Shown here: in pieces, positions 10,444-19,702 of the stretch
Layout of the letters: each line of letters begins with the position of its first letter
Position numbering within the stretch: position 1 is the first letter of the stretch
Assembly: GCF_017515565.1 (NCBI RefSeq)
Contig: NZ_JAFWFN010000061.1
Span: 19,915 to 83,914, forward strand
Length of the DNA: 64,000 bases
Direction: 5' to 3'
DNA from: Halomonas sp.
GTDB taxonomy: Bacteria; Pseudomonadota; Gammaproteobacteria; Pseudomonadales; Halomonadaceae
Notes under the pieces: model-generated
What the model was told of the DNA's origin: nothing
What the model saw: the letters and a program-made list of their open reading frames with translations, nothing else
The model's database searches: none
Position numbers and translations under genes: made by a program

Positions 10444-10923
10444 GTGACTGATGCCCGCCCACCCCGCCAAGTCGTGCGCACGCTGGAAGCCCGCAAACGC
10501 ATCGCGTTAATTGCTCACGACGGCAAGAAAACCGAAATGCTGGAATGGGCGTCGCGCTGGCAGACATCGCTTAGCCAGCACACGCTAATAGGCACCGGCA
10601 CCACCTCTAGTCGGCTTAAGAGCACCTTAGGGCTAGAGGTTGAAGGGTTGATGAGCGGGCCGTTAGGTGGCGACCAACAGATAGGGGCGCGCATTGCCGA
10701 GCAGCAACTCGACGTGCTTATTTTCTTTTGGGACCCCTTCGCGCCGCAGCCCCACGATCCTGATGTGAAAGCACTGCTGCGTTTAGCAGCCTTATGGAAT
10801 GTACCGGTGGCGTGCAATGCCGCCAGCGCCGACTTTCTACTCTCCTCCCCTTACCTTAACGAACGCTATGATATGTCCATACCGGATGCTAGCGCTTGGG
10901 CGCAAGCACGCTCGGCTGAATAA
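10444..10923 (+). CDS. mgsA: Methylglyoxal synthase
   Basis: Converts dihydroxyacetone phosphate to methylglyoxal and phosphate. The 159 residues carry the family signatures: IALIAHDGKKTEMLEWA at the N-terminus, GTGTTSSRLK for phosphate binding, SGPLGGDQQIGARI containing the catalytic Asp, and FFWDPFAPQPHDPDVKALLRLA with the active-site His. The start is GTG 10444, supported by AGGAG at 10431-10435. It is divergent from gap and shares a 283-base intergenic region with it; methylglyoxal synthesis bypasses GAPDH when triose phosphates accumulate, so shared control would make sense (inference). Confidence 0.95.
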   Translation: MTDARPPRQVVRTLEARKRIALIAHDGKKTEMLEWASRWQTSLSQHTLIGTGTTSSRLKSTLGLEVEGLMSGPLGGDQQIGARIAEQQLDVLIFFWDPFAPQPHDPDVKALLRLAALWNVPVACNAASADFLLSSPYLNERYDMSIPDASAWAQARSAE

Positions 10924-11062
10924 GCGCTGTGCTATGTGGAAAAAAATTCGAAGCTAGCGCATTTTGCGACGGGGGCAGGTTCTGTCTTGCGCATAACGCC
11001 AAACGCCATATGCTGTATATATAGCCATATTTCTATATTGTTATAAGATGCAGAGGTGGCAA

Positions 11063-12142
11063 ATGTCGGCTTCTCCTTCGTCAGGTACGCATATCTATAA
11101 GGGGCGCGGTGCAACCTATGACCCGCACAACCGTTTTGCACCGTCCCACAGCGTGGCGGAAGATGATGGCTGGTGGCACGAAGAGACGTTTACGACCGTC
11201 GCCACCGACGTGCGCGAAGAGGTGAGCAAAAGCGCACTTTCCTGGAATAGCTCGCCGGATTTACCTTTTGATCGCTCACTGAACCCTTATCGTGGCTGTG
11301 AGCATGGCTGCGTTTACTGCTATGCTCGCCCCTCTCACGCCTACTGGGACTTATCGCCGGGGTTGGATTTTGAAACCAAGCTGATTGCCCGCCGCGGTTT
11401 AGTGGAACGGTTATCTGACGAGCTTTGCCACCCAAGCTACGTGTGTCGCCCTATAAACCTTTCTGGCAATACTGACTGTTACCAGCCTCTGGAAGCCAAG
11501 TACCAAACCACCCGGCGCGTATTAGCGCTGCTATTGGCATGCCGACATCCGGTTACGATTGTGACCAAAAGTACGCTCATACTCCGCGATTTGGATTTAC
11601 TAGCAGAAATGGCCGAGCACCGTTTAGTGCGGGTATTTGTCAGCTTAACCAGTTTGGATGCCAACCTTAAACGCACGTTAGAGCCCCGTGCGGCATCGCC
11701 TCAGGCGCGTTTGAAGGTGATCCGTGAGCTAAACACAGCGGGCATACCGGTGGGCACGTTGGTGTCACCCATTATTCCAGGGCTTACCGACCACGAAATT
11801 GAGCGAATTTTGGAGGCTGCAAGCCGTGCAGGGGCACGCACCGCCACGTGGATGCTACTGCGACTCCCCCATGAAGTCGCCCCCCTATTTGAATCTTGGC
11901 TGGAAGCCCACTACCCCGAGCGAGCGGCTAAAGTGATGAGCCTCATTCGGCAGTGCCGGGGCGGCCAGAACTACGACGCACAGTTTGGAAAGCGCTTTCG
12001 CGGTGAAGGGGTATTTGCCGATTTGATCGCCCAGCGCTTTAACCGCGCAAGCCGCCAGTGGAACATGCAAAACCGCACCGAACAGGGCTTAAACACTCGG
12101 GATTTTTGCCCACCACGGGCACAGGGGGATTTATTCATTTAA
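11063..12142 (+). CDS. PA0069-type radical SAM protein (SplB-like)
   Basis: A radical SAM enzyme of unknown substrate. The cluster motif is in RGCEHGCVYCYARP (CxxxCxxC, about residue 75-85), followed by SPGLDFETKLIAR and the conserved INLSGNTDCYQPLE and TKSTLILRDLDLL segments seen in the SplB-related PA0069/Rv2578c group. It lacks the hallmarks that would make it a proven spore-photoproduct lyase. I prefer ATG 11063, which has AGAGGTGG directly upstream, over the in-frame ATG 11048. It is a single gene followed 40 bases later by a small winged-helix gene. No SPASM-type extra cluster is evident. Confidence 0.85.
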   Translation: MSASPSSGTHIYKGRGATYDPHNRFAPSHSVAEDDGWWHEETFTTVATDVREEVSKSALSWNSSPDLPFDRSLNPYRGCEHGCVYCYARPSHAYWDLSPGLDFETKLIARRGLVERLSDELCHPSYVCRPINLSGNTDCYQPLEAKYQTTRRVLALLLACRHPVTIVTKSTLILRDLDLLAEMAEHRLVRVFVSLTSLDANLKRTLEPRAASPQARLKVIRELNTAGIPVGTLVSPIIPGLTDHEIERILEAASRAGARTATWMLLRLPHEVAPLFESWLEAHYPERAAKVMSLIRQCRGGQNYDAQFGKRFRGEGVFADLIAQRFNRASRQWNMQNRTEQGLNTRDFCPPRAQGDLFI

Positions 12143-12182
12143 GCTAGGCAGCACACTGATTAGTTGCCGCCAAGGAAACCGA

Positions 12183-12479
12183 ATGCCCCCGCTCAGCAAA
12201 ACCAAGTCGAGTTTTTACCGCCGCTTATATGTGGCGTATTTAATTGAGCAAGGTGTCGCGAGTGTGCCTGCACTTATTGACGCGACTGGCATGCCAAGGC
12301 GTACTGCGCAAGATACCATCACTTCCCTGGCGGAACTGGATATCGAGTGTGTGTTCAAGAAAGGCGAAGGGGAACGCAATAACATAGGTCACTACACCAT
12401 CAAACACTGGGGAGCCATTGACCCCCGCTGGGTAGCCGCTAACGCAGAGCGCTTGGGGCAAGCGCTGGGCTATCGTTAA
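12183..12479 (+). CDS. Small winged-helix domain protein
   Basis: 98 residues. The segment RRLYVAYLIEQGVASVPALIDATGMPRRTAQDTITSL reads as a helix-turn-helix, followed by a wing-like region; the C-terminal GHYTIKHWGAIDPRWV is also characteristic of a small DNA-binding family found in Pseudomonas and Halomonas. The regulatory target is unknown. It may be co-transcribed with the radical SAM gene. Its last 41 bases overlap the end of the convergent copper ATPase gene, which is unusual; both frames nevertheless look genuine to the end (VAANAERLGQALGYR here, and ETDEVNDSPALAPSALR there). Confidence 0.75.
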   Translation: MPPLSKTKSSFYRRLYVAYLIEQGVASVPALIDATGMPRRTAQDTITSLAELDIECVFKKGEGERNNIGHYTIKHWGAIDPRWVAANAERLGQALGYR

Positions 12480-14703
12480 CTTCGTCTGTTTCTGCCCACG
12501 CTAACCTTGCCGCATTGAGCGTAACGCTAAGCGAACTGGCTGCCATGGCCAGCACAGCCACCAACGGTGGTATCGCCATCACCACCACTAAACCAAGGGC
12601 TAAAGTGTTATAAAGCGCTGAAAACGCGAGATTTTGCACCATTACCCGACGTGTCCGCTTGGCAATGCTTAATAGCCGCACAACGCCACCCACCCCTGGC
12701 GTTAGCAACTGCGCAGCGGCCCCCTCCCGAGCAGCCTCGCTTGCCTGCATAGGGGCGACGCCAACCCCTGCGGCAGCTAAACTGAGTGTATCGTTAACGC
12801 CATCTCCCACGTAGAGCGTGGGGGATGGTAGCGCGGTTAGCAGTTTTGCTTTGGCTTCAGGTGAGCGCTGCGCATAGCACGCCTCTTTAGGTAGCCCTAC
12901 CTGCTGACCCAGCCAACTCACGGGGCCTTGGCGGTCACCGCTGATCATCGCCAGCCCATAACCTGCGATTTGTAGCTGCTGTATTGTTGCTTGAGCGCCG
13001 GTGACCGGCTGATCAGCTAAATATAGCGTGGCAAGCCAGCCTTGGCTGTCAGCCACTACCACTTGAGAAGCAAAATCGTAAGTGGGGTCTTGGGCGCTTT
13101 CAGGCAGGCCCTGGCCTTGCTGTTCAAGCTGAGACCCTACCCAAGCGGCGCTGCCTAACCACCAGTGCTCCCCGTTGGCAAACGTCATGTATTGACCTTT
13201 ACCTGGGTACTCTTCTCGCTGCTCTAGCTGCGCAACCTTATCGTTTGCATGGTTTTCAGGGTTGGTTGCCCAACGCAGTAAGCCGTAAGCGAGTGGATGT
13301 TCGCTTTGCCCAACGGCGGAACATAGCATTTGCGGAAAGTCGGCTTGGTCGTTGGGGTGACGCAGGGCTACATGCAGCACGCTATGCTGACCACGGGTTA
13401 GCGTGCCGGTTTTATCAAAAGCGATGGCACGCACGTTGGCGAGAATTTCCAGCGCAGCGGGGTCGCGTAGGGCAACACCTTGCTGCATCGCTTGGCCGCT
13501 GCCTGCTAGGCTTGCCAGCGGCACGGCAAGGCCTACTGCGCAGGGGCAGGCCACCACTAATACAGAAAGTGCACGCACGGTAGCCTCTTCCCACCCCACC
13601 CCAAATAGCAACGCAGCAGGCAGTGTCAAGACCCCAAGCACGAGCGCGGCAGGGCTCAACCAAGCGGCAAACCGTTCGGCTAAGGTTTGTAATTCGCCTT
13701 TTTGGGCCTGAAAGCGGCGCATTTGTTCGCACAGCTTATCCACCCGCCGCTGTCCAACCGGTGCCGTGACCCGAAGCGTAAGGGGAGCTTTCCCACTTAA
13801 GTAGCGGAAGCCCGCATACACCTGCTGCCCAGCAGTAAAGAAGCGTGGCACGCTTTCACCGGAGAGTGTCGCCGTATCTATCCAACCGGATGTTTCCAGC
13901 GTACCGTCCAGGGGAATTGTCTCACCTGGGGCCACGTCTATTTGTGCGCCCAGGACAATTTCTTCAACAGGCAGGGTTAGCCGCTGAGAATCTTGCCAAA
14001 CAGTCACATCTGCACTGGGTAGCGCTAGCGAATCGAAAGCCCTTAAACCCCGTTGTCGGCAAAAAGTCTCTACCAGGCGACCAACTAAAAGCAGCACAAT
14101 CAGCATCACGGCGGTATCAAAATAGACCTCTACTGAGCCCCGCCATAAAAGCCCAGCTGAAACCACTACCGCCCCGACAACCCCTAAACTGACTAGCACA
14201 TCCATACCTGGGCGCTTGGCGAGTAGCGTGCGCCAACCAGCTCGGTAGAAGGGCAGCCCAGCGTAAAGCACTACGGGTAGCGCAAACGCACCAGAAATCC
14301 ACGCCACTACGCTCTCTATTTGAACACTGGGCAGCGCACCGGCGTATATCAGCAGCGACGCCAGCATGGTCCACATGCCAAACACTGAGCCGACGATTAA
14401 ACGAAGTGTCAGGTAGCGGCTCTCTTGCTCAAGGCGCGCATGGGCATCACCAAGTGCTTCAAGCTCGGTTAACCGATAGCCAATTTTTGCTACGTGAGGC
14501 GCGAGCACCGCTAGCCGAATGGCATCAGGCGCGCCCTTTACCCACACTGTGGCAGTTGGGTAGTGAACGCTAACCTCTGAAACACCCACTAGGCGTTTTA
14601 GCACCCCCTCTACAGCCAGTGCACAGCTGGTACACCACATGCCGTGGAGGGTATAGAGTGGCGCTTCAATTACTTCCTCACGCCGGGGAACCTCTTTATG
14701 CAT
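12439..14703 (-). CDS. CcoI/FixI-like copper-translocating P-type ATPase
   Basis: P1B-type ATPase of 754 residues in the inner membrane. It has an N-terminal metal-binding domain with GMWCTSCA (about residue 21), TLSGESVP (actuator), the membrane metal site ACPCAVGLAVP, the phosphorylated Asp in FDKTGTLT, SEHPLAYG (nucleotide domain), and GDGVNDTLSLAAAGVGVAP. The GMWCxxC form and the position beside a haem-copper oxidase resemble CcoI/FixI/CtpA pumps, which export Cu(I) for oxidase assembly rather than for detoxification (family knowledge; role inferred). Last gene of the minus-strand oxidase block. Its 3' end overlaps the winged-helix gene. Confidence 0.9.
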   Translation of the reverse strand: MHKEVPRREEVIEAPLYTLHGMWCTSCALAVEGVLKRLVGVSEVSVHYPTATVWVKGAPDAIRLAVLAPHVAKIGYRLTELEALGDAHARLEQESRYLTLRLIVGSVFGMWTMLASLLIYAGALPSVQIESVVAWISGAFALPVVLYAGLPFYRAGWRTLLAKRPGMDVLVSLGVVGAVVVSAGLLWRGSVEVYFDTAVMLIVLLLVGRLVETFCRQRGLRAFDSLALPSADVTVWQDSQRLTLPVEEIVLGAQIDVAPGETIPLDGTLETSGWIDTATLSGESVPRFFTAGQQVYAGFRYLSGKAPLTLRVTAPVGQRRVDKLCEQMRRFQAQKGELQTLAERFAAWLSPAALVLGVLTLPAALLFGVGWEEATVRALSVLVVACPCAVGLAVPLASLAGSGQAMQQGVALRDPAALEILANVRAIAFDKTGTLTRGQHSVLHVALRHPNDQADFPQMLCSAVGQSEHPLAYGLLRWATNPENHANDKVAQLEQREEYPGKGQYMTFANGEHWWLGSAAWVGSQLEQQGQGLPESAQDPTYDFASQVVVADSQGWLATLYLADQPVTGAQATIQQLQIAGYGLAMISGDRQGPVSWLGQQVGLPKEACYAQRSPEAKAKLLTALPSPTLYVGDGVNDTLSLAAAGVGVAPMQASEAAREGAAAQLLTPGVGGVVRLLSIAKRTRRVMVQNLAFSALYNTLALGLVVVMAIPPLVAVLAMAASSLSVTLNAARLAWAETDEVNDSPALAPSALR

Positions 14704-14718
14704 GGCGCAGCCAAATCC

Positions 14719-15075
14719 CTAGAGACAAGGTGGCACCCCAATGATAGGCAGCGCGACAAACACAACGCTAAGTGCTGAAAACAGGTATAGCCCTGCAGAA
14801 ACCGCCGCATTAAATCGCGCTCGCCCTTGGTTTTGCTTCACGGCTTGGCAACACCCCCAGGTGAGGGCCGCCAGCACGGCAGTGGTTAAGAGGCTAACCA
14901 GCAGCAGCCCCCCATTCAGCAGGGTAAATACACCCTGATCCGGCGCGGGCGCCGCGGCTTCACAGGCTACTGCGTGCCCTCCATAAACCGCGACAAACCA
15001 AATACACCACAGCGTCAAACCAATCACAAAGTGAAGGGGATGGGTTAAACGTAAACGCTCCATTAGGGTTGTCAT
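14719..15075 (-). CDS. Small membrane protein of the caa3 oxidase cluster, unrecognised
   Basis: 118 residues with three hydrophobic segments (roughly 15-31, 50-72 and 90-112). Between the first two is a short loop holding a Cys (AVACEAAAPAPDQG), and the protein ends in IGVPPCL. I do not recognise a family. It lies 5 bases after the coxA/C fusion and 15 bases before the copper ATPase, so it is very likely part of the same transcript and could be an assembly factor or a small subunit (subunit IV-like). The single loop Cys, the CC pair (WGCCQAV) and the C-terminal Cys would be worth checking for metal binding. Start ATG 15075; an ATG four codons further in (15063) is possible. Confidence 0.7.
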   Translation of the reverse strand: MTTLMERLRLTHPLHFVIGLTLWCIWFVAVYGGHAVACEAAAPAPDQGVFTLLNGGLLLVSLLTTAVLAALTWGCCQAVKQNQGRARFNAAVSAGLYLFSALSVVFVALPIIGVPPCL

Positions 15076-15080
15076 AGTGC

Positions 15081-17606
15081 TTAGCCCCCTACCACACGGG
15101 GCAGAACAGCAAGCGCCCCTACTAACACCCAGAAGGTCACCACGTTATAGCGCCATAGCTGTACCACCACCGCAGGCTCAAAAGGCGCATGAACACCCAC
15201 GTAGCCATAACCCACGCGTAACCCTTGCATCACGGTAAGAATAACCGCTAAGCCGCCGTGAAACAGGGCGTAGATAAGACCGACCAACATGATCGCATCG
15301 TGGGTGGTTTGGGTTGGCGATAGGTCGGCGCCATACAGCGCCCAACCGGTTAACGCTACCTGCAAGGCACCTAGTGCGCCTGCCAGGTAAAAGCCTGTGC
15401 CCAAACCAGCATCACGCTTCTGGCGAAGCCCGCGTATTAGTTTTGCAATCACGCCATAGCCCGCCAGCACTGCAATACCAGCGCCAGCCAAAATACTTAA
15501 TGAGAGCGGCGGCACCGCAGGCATGCTCCACTCAGGCGACACTGTCCAGAGATAAAACCAGCCAAATAAATAGGAGAGGAAAAAGGAGCCGTTGGCAATC
15601 AAAAATATGGCCATCGCCCAGACCCCAGGCCCATCCATAGTGCGTGAGTGAAGCGGCGGGTCGCCTGGCGCCACATCCGCTTCTGGCGCGGCGCTGGGGT
15701 GCGCGCCGTTTTCCCACGACCAGCGCAGCAGAAACACACCCGCAATCAACACAAAGATACCTGCTAACGCGTACACGCGGACTAAGAGACTGATACACAC
15801 CACCGCCAGTGCTGCTGCTGCAAACAGCGGCCACCAAGAGTTGCCCGGCAGATGAATAATTTCACGCACTTTGCCCGTAATGGGGTCGGTACCCCACATT
15901 TCCCGCCGACCATGAGAAGCAACCGCCAGAGAGTGTTTACCTTCGGCCATGGTGTAGGGAAGGTTCGGGTCATCCCAAAGGGGGTGCCGCGTCTCAATGT
16001 TCGGCAAACTCACAAAGTTATAGGCACTCGGTGGCATAGTATTGGCCCACTCAAGGGTGTCGGCATTCCATGGATTATGCTTGGCAGGTTTACCAAAACG
16101 GAAGTGCAGCGCGATATCCAACAGCACCATGGCAATACCTGCCGACATAACAAAGCTACTAACCGACGAGAGCAGGTTATAGATATCCCATCCCATTCCC
16201 GTATCGTAGGTATAAATACGGCGCGGCATGCCCAGTAGCCCTGTCCAGTGCATGATCAGGAAAGTACCGTTGAACCCTAGGAATGTGAGCCAGAACCCCC
16301 AGCGGCCTAAATTTTCCGATGGCATACGCCCAGAAAATAGCGGCAGCCAGTAATAAAGCCCAGCAATTAACGGGAAGAACATGCCCCCCACTAGAACGTA
16401 GTGCATGTGGGCGACCACAAAGTGGGTATCGTGCACCTGCCAGTTAAACGGAACCAACGCCAGCATAACGCCCGTCAAACCACCGCAGACGAAGATAATC
16501 AAGAAGCCCATTACCCAGAGCATCGGCAGTTTCATTTTGGGTTTGCCTAACCACAGCGTCGCCAGCCAAACAAATACTTGAATTGCTGTGGGCACCGCCA
16601 CCAGCATACTGGCGGCCGAGAAAAATGCCTGGGCAAGCTGGGGTATGCCCACGGTGAACATGTGATGCACCCATAACCCGAAGCTAATAAACCCCGTCAC
16701 GATAATCGCGAATACCACCCAGCCATAGCCAACAATCGGCCGCCCGGCAAATACCGGGATGAGCGTGGAAACAATGCCCGCCGCCGGCAGGAAGATGATG
16801 TAGACCTCAGGGTGACCAAACAGCCAGAACAGGTGTTGCCATAAGATAGGATCACCGCCGGCCGCCACTTCAAAAAATGGCATGCCCACGGCACGCTCAA
16901 GCTCAAGCAGCACACTGGCTAAGATTAGCGGTGGAAAGCCCACCACAATCATTAACGCCATCGCGAGGATATACCAAGCAAATAGCGGCATTTTGTGCAG
17001 CGCCATCCCCTGGGTTCGGGTACGCAAGATAGAAACGACAATTTCAACCCCTGCCGATAGCGCAGAGATCTCTACAAAGGTGATGCCCAGCAGCCAGAAG
17101 TCTGATCCTAAGCCGGGGGAAAACTCGCTGCTGCTCAACGGGGTATACATAAACCAGCCGCTGGACGGAGCCATCTCCAAAACGAGGCTAGACATAAGGA
17201 TGATGCCGCCAAATAAATAGCACCAATAGCCTAACGAGGTCAGCCTTGGGCAGACCAAATCTCGCGCGCCGATCATCTTGGGAATCATGTAGATCGCTAG
17301 CCCTTCCAGCATGGGGATAGCGAACAGGAACATCATCACCGTGCCATGCATGGTGGTAACTTGGTTATAGATGTCCGGCGACATGAAGTCTTGATCAGGC
17401 ATCGCAAGCTGAGTGCGTATCAGCATGGCGAGAATGCCACCAATCAAGAAAAACACCATCCCCGTGACCATAAAACGTAGGCCCAGGGTAGTGTGGTTGA
17501 CAATCGTTAGTGATTTGAGCCCTTTGGGATTGCCCCAAATTTCGTGCAGGTCATCGTGTAACTGCTGGGGGTCGTGCTCAATGGCTTTATCGTTAACTGT
17601 GCTCAT
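15081..17606 (-). CDS. Cytochrome c oxidase subunit I fused to subunit III (caa3-type)
   Basis: Haem-copper oxidase core of 841 residues. The first ~540 residues are subunit I: TTMHGTVMMF (low-spin haem His), HLFWLFGHPEVYI (CuB His and the cross-linked Tyr), HHMFTVG (two CuB His) and HDTHFVVAHMHYVLVGG (haem ligands). After a linker, residues from about 640 resemble subunit III, with five or so further membrane segments ending …VVTFWVLVGALAVLPRVVGG. Fused I-III proteins are known in caa3 oxidases such as that of Thermus. ATG 17606 overlaps the coxB stop (ATGA), so the two are translationally coupled. It pumps protons while reducing oxygen in the inner membrane. Confidence 0.93.
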   Translation of the reverse strand: MSTVNDKAIEHDPQQLHDDLHEIWGNPKGLKSLTIVNHTTLGLRFMVTGMVFFLIGGILAMLIRTQLAMPDQDFMSPDIYNQVTTMHGTVMMFLFAIPMLEGLAIYMIPKMIGARDLVCPRLTSLGYWCYLFGGIILMSSLVLEMAPSSGWFMYTPLSSSEFSPGLGSDFWLLGITFVEISALSAGVEIVVSILRTRTQGMALHKMPLFAWYILAMALMIVVGFPPLILASVLLELERAVGMPFFEVAAGGDPILWQHLFWLFGHPEVYIIFLPAAGIVSTLIPVFAGRPIVGYGWVVFAIIVTGFISFGLWVHHMFTVGIPQLAQAFFSAASMLVAVPTAIQVFVWLATLWLGKPKMKLPMLWVMGFLIIFVCGGLTGVMLALVPFNWQVHDTHFVVAHMHYVLVGGMFFPLIAGLYYWLPLFSGRMPSENLGRWGFWLTFLGFNGTFLIMHWTGLLGMPRRIYTYDTGMGWDIYNLLSSVSSFVMSAGIAMVLLDIALHFRFGKPAKHNPWNADTLEWANTMPPSAYNFVSLPNIETRHPLWDDPNLPYTMAEGKHSLAVASHGRREMWGTDPITGKVREIIHLPGNSWWPLFAAAALAVVCISLLVRVYALAGIFVLIAGVFLLRWSWENGAHPSAAPEADVAPGDPPLHSRTMDGPGVWAMAIFLIANGSFFLSYLFGWFYLWTVSPEWSMPAVPPLSLSILAGAGIAVLAGYGVIAKLIRGLRQKRDAGLGTGFYLAGALGALQVALTGWALYGADLSPTQTTHDAIMLVGLIYALFHGGLAVILTVMQGLRVGYGYVGVHAPFEPAVVVQLWRYNVVTFWVLVGALAVLPRVVGG

Positions 17607-18664
17607 GGGCTCAAGGTCTCCAGCCAAGCACCCAGGGCATCCAAGGTGTCCGTTTCAATATCATCGTGGGATGGCATTCTATTCCCAGGCTTTAGCGACT
17701 GGTGATATTTTAGCCACCGGCTCACAGCGCCCTCCTCCATGGCCATGACGCCCGCCCCCACCGTCGCGCGGCTACCCATATCCGATAAGTTCGGCCCTGT
17801 AGTACCACTACTGATGCCAGCTACCTGATGGCAGCTGGCACAATGGGTCATAAAAGCATCGCGCGCGTCATCGTGGCTAGCGTCGGCGGTGGCCACCGCA
17901 CCAAGCTGCTCTTCTTGGCGCTCCGCTAACCAGGCGTCGTACTCCTCTCTAGGAAGCGCCTCAACGAAAAGGTGCATGTGCGCATGGCCAACGCCACAAA
18001 ACTCCGCACACTGGGCGCCAAAAACAGCGGGGATATCGGCTTCTAGACGGATTCTATTCACCCTACCGGGGATCATGTCCACCTTGCCACCCAGGCGCGG
18101 TATCCAGAAGGCGTGAATCACGTCCGCACCGGTCACATGGAAATCAACCGGCTCGCCCACGGGCATGACCAGATGGTTCGCGGTTACCACCTCCCCACCT
18201 TCAGCGTTGGGATAGCGCACTTCGAACCACCACTGGTGACCAATCACTTCAATGACTTCGGCTGAATCGTCAATCGCCAGCATGCGCTGCCCGGCAGGTA
18301 CGCCAAACGCCAACAGTGCGATAATGCTGGTCACGGGCAGCACGATGCCACCGCCTAGAATCCAACGGCGAGCAATGCGCCGCTCCTGAACCGGGGTGCG
18401 CGTTACCTCCCGGGGCCTGAAAGCGTACAGCCATAGCGCCGTCACGGCGACAAGCACAACCGTTCCGAAACTCAGCATGATCCACCAAATCAGCGTCACA
18501 TCACGTGCAGCTTGCCCAGCGGGGTCTAGAATAGATTTATCGCCTGCACAACCAGCGGTTAAGCCAGCAGCGGCAAGCATTGTCACTAACGCTATTTGGT
18601 TGACCCGTTGGCGCGATACGCGTTGAATATTCCGTGAGGCCGTGTAGCAGTTGCGTTCCCTCAT
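17603..18664 (-). CDS. coxB: Cytochrome c oxidase subunit II with C-terminal cytochrome c domain (caa3-type)
   Basis: 353 residues. The N-terminus is a lipoprotein signal (…MLAAAGLTAGC, lipid Cys at about residue 40), followed by two membrane helices. The CuA site is in AQCAEFCGVGHAHMHL (two Cys, His, Met), with the upstream His in DVIHAFWIPRLGGK. A haem c domain follows with CASCH and a distal Met in PGNRMPSHDD. The tethered cytochrome c marks a caa3-type enzyme. It is the first gene of the minus-strand oxidase block and is divergent from a DUF2231 gene, with only 36 bases between the starts, so promoters overlap. No ctaG, cox11, sco or haem A synthesis genes are in the block. Confidence 0.93.
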   Translation of the reverse strand: MRERNCYTASRNIQRVSRQRVNQIALVTMLAAAGLTAGCAGDKSILDPAGQAARDVTLIWWIMLSFGTVVLVAVTALWLYAFRPREVTRTPVQERRIARRWILGGGIVLPVTSIIALLAFGVPAGQRMLAIDDSAEVIEVIGHQWWFEVRYPNAEGGEVVTANHLVMPVGEPVDFHVTGADVIHAFWIPRLGGKVDMIPGRVNRIRLEADIPAVFGAQCAEFCGVGHAHMHLFVEALPREEYDAWLAERQEEQLGAVATADASHDDARDAFMTHCASCHQVAGISSGTTGPNLSDMGSRATVGAGVMAMEEGAVSRWLKYHQSLKPGNRMPSHDDIETDTLDALGAWLETLSP

Positions 18665-18700
18665 TTGCTATTTCCCTTTGTCTGCCCACAGGAAGTGACC

Positions 18701-19159
18701 ATGGCACCAACTCCCCAACGATCGATAAAAAGCCGAGCTTCTCTGGCTGGCCACCCATTGCATCCCGTAATGATCCACTTTCCTGTAGCCGCCTTGATGG
18801 CCCTGGTAGCAAGCGACCTGGCTTACTGGTACACCAACGACCCCTTTTGGCTGCGTAGCGGCCTTTGGCTGGCGGGCGTAGGCGCTTTTGGTGGCTGGAT
18901 AGCGTCTGTCGCAGGGATCATTGACCTGGTAACCGTTGCCCGTATCCGCCGACTTATCACTGGCTGGAGCCATGCGATTGTGGCCGTTGTAATGCTCTCG
19001 CTGGCATCGTTTAACTGGCTGCTGCGACTTAATGAACCCAGTGCCATTCTGCCCTGGGGTCTGGCTGTATCGCTGCTCACCGGCGCACTTATTGCGCTGG
19101 CTGGCTGGCTGGGAGGCCAACTGGTGTACGAGCACGCAGTGGGCGTGGATGTTGATTAG
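18701..19159 (+). CDS. DUF2231 family membrane protein
   Basis: 152 residues, four membrane segments. The N-terminal signature is GHPLHPVMIHFPVAAL, which is the hallmark of DUF2231; these proteins are thought to be haem-binding or redox-linked membrane proteins because of the conserved His pair (family knowledge, not proven). ATG 18701 is preceded by GGAAG at 18691-18695. It is divergent from coxB and convergent with a CopD-like gene, so it probably belongs to the respiratory neighbourhood, though no function can be assigned. Confidence 0.85.
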   Translation: MAPTPQRSIKSRASLAGHPLHPVMIHFPVAALMALVASDLAYWYTNDPFWLRSGLWLAGVGAFGGWIASVAGIIDLVTVARIRRLITGWSHAIVAVVMLSLASFNWLLRLNEPSAILPWGLAVSLLTGALIALAGWLGGQLVYEHAVGVDVD

Positions 19160-19195
19160 CAGCGAGGAAGGCACGCTAGGGCTTTTCATAAACAC

Positions 19196-19621
19196 TTAGC
19201 TCCAGTCCAAGGGCTTAGCCAACACAAACCCCAGTACCGCTAAAATACCCGCCACCGCTAGCAGCAATGCAAGCAGTGTGGCGGGTTTCACACCTTTATG
19301 GATTCCCAGCTCCAAACGTAAAATTAGCCAGCCAAAACAGCCGTGGGCAGCCACCATAGCCACCACAGCACCAAGTTTTAGAATTAACCAGCCGCCCAAC
19401 AACCCATGCAACAGAAATAGCAGCGTGCCCGAAGCAATCGCTGCAAGTGCTGCTGGCGTAGCCACCGAATTGTAGAAAAACCGCGGCATCGGCGGAGCGC
19501 CTTGGGCAAAGCCAGCATCTTTACGAAGCTGAAGAGCCTGGCTAAGCAGCGCCGGCAAATACAGAAGTGAGCCGCACCAGATAACCAGCGCGGCAATGTG
19601 AAGCAGTTTTAGCCAGGGCAT
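19196..19621 (-). CDS. CopD/HemJ-like four-helix membrane protein
   Basis: 141 residues with four hydrophobic helices. WLKLLHIAALVIWCGSLLYLPALL at the N-terminus, with a His in helix 1, and RFFYNSVATPAALAAIASGTLL resemble the CopD superfamily, which also contains HemJ-type protoporphyrinogen oxidases. ATG 19621 has AGGAAG upstream and is preferred over the ORF start at 19642. Given the oxidase genes nearby, a haem or copper link is plausible but inferred. It faces the DUF2231 gene with 36 bases between the stops. Confidence 0.7.
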   Translation of the reverse strand: MPWLKLLHIAALVIWCGSLLYLPALLSQALQLRKDAGFAQGAPPMPRFFYNSVATPAALAAIASGTLLFLLHGLLGGWLILKLGAVVAMVAAHGCFGWLILRLELGIHKGVKPATLLALLLAVAGILAVLGFVLAKPLDWS

Positions 19622-19702
19622 TGCGGCTTCCTTGCGTTGCATTGGGCAGGGGTATTTTCACACCATTAACCTTAGTCAACCTAAGCCACTCTGGCTAGCC
19701 GT

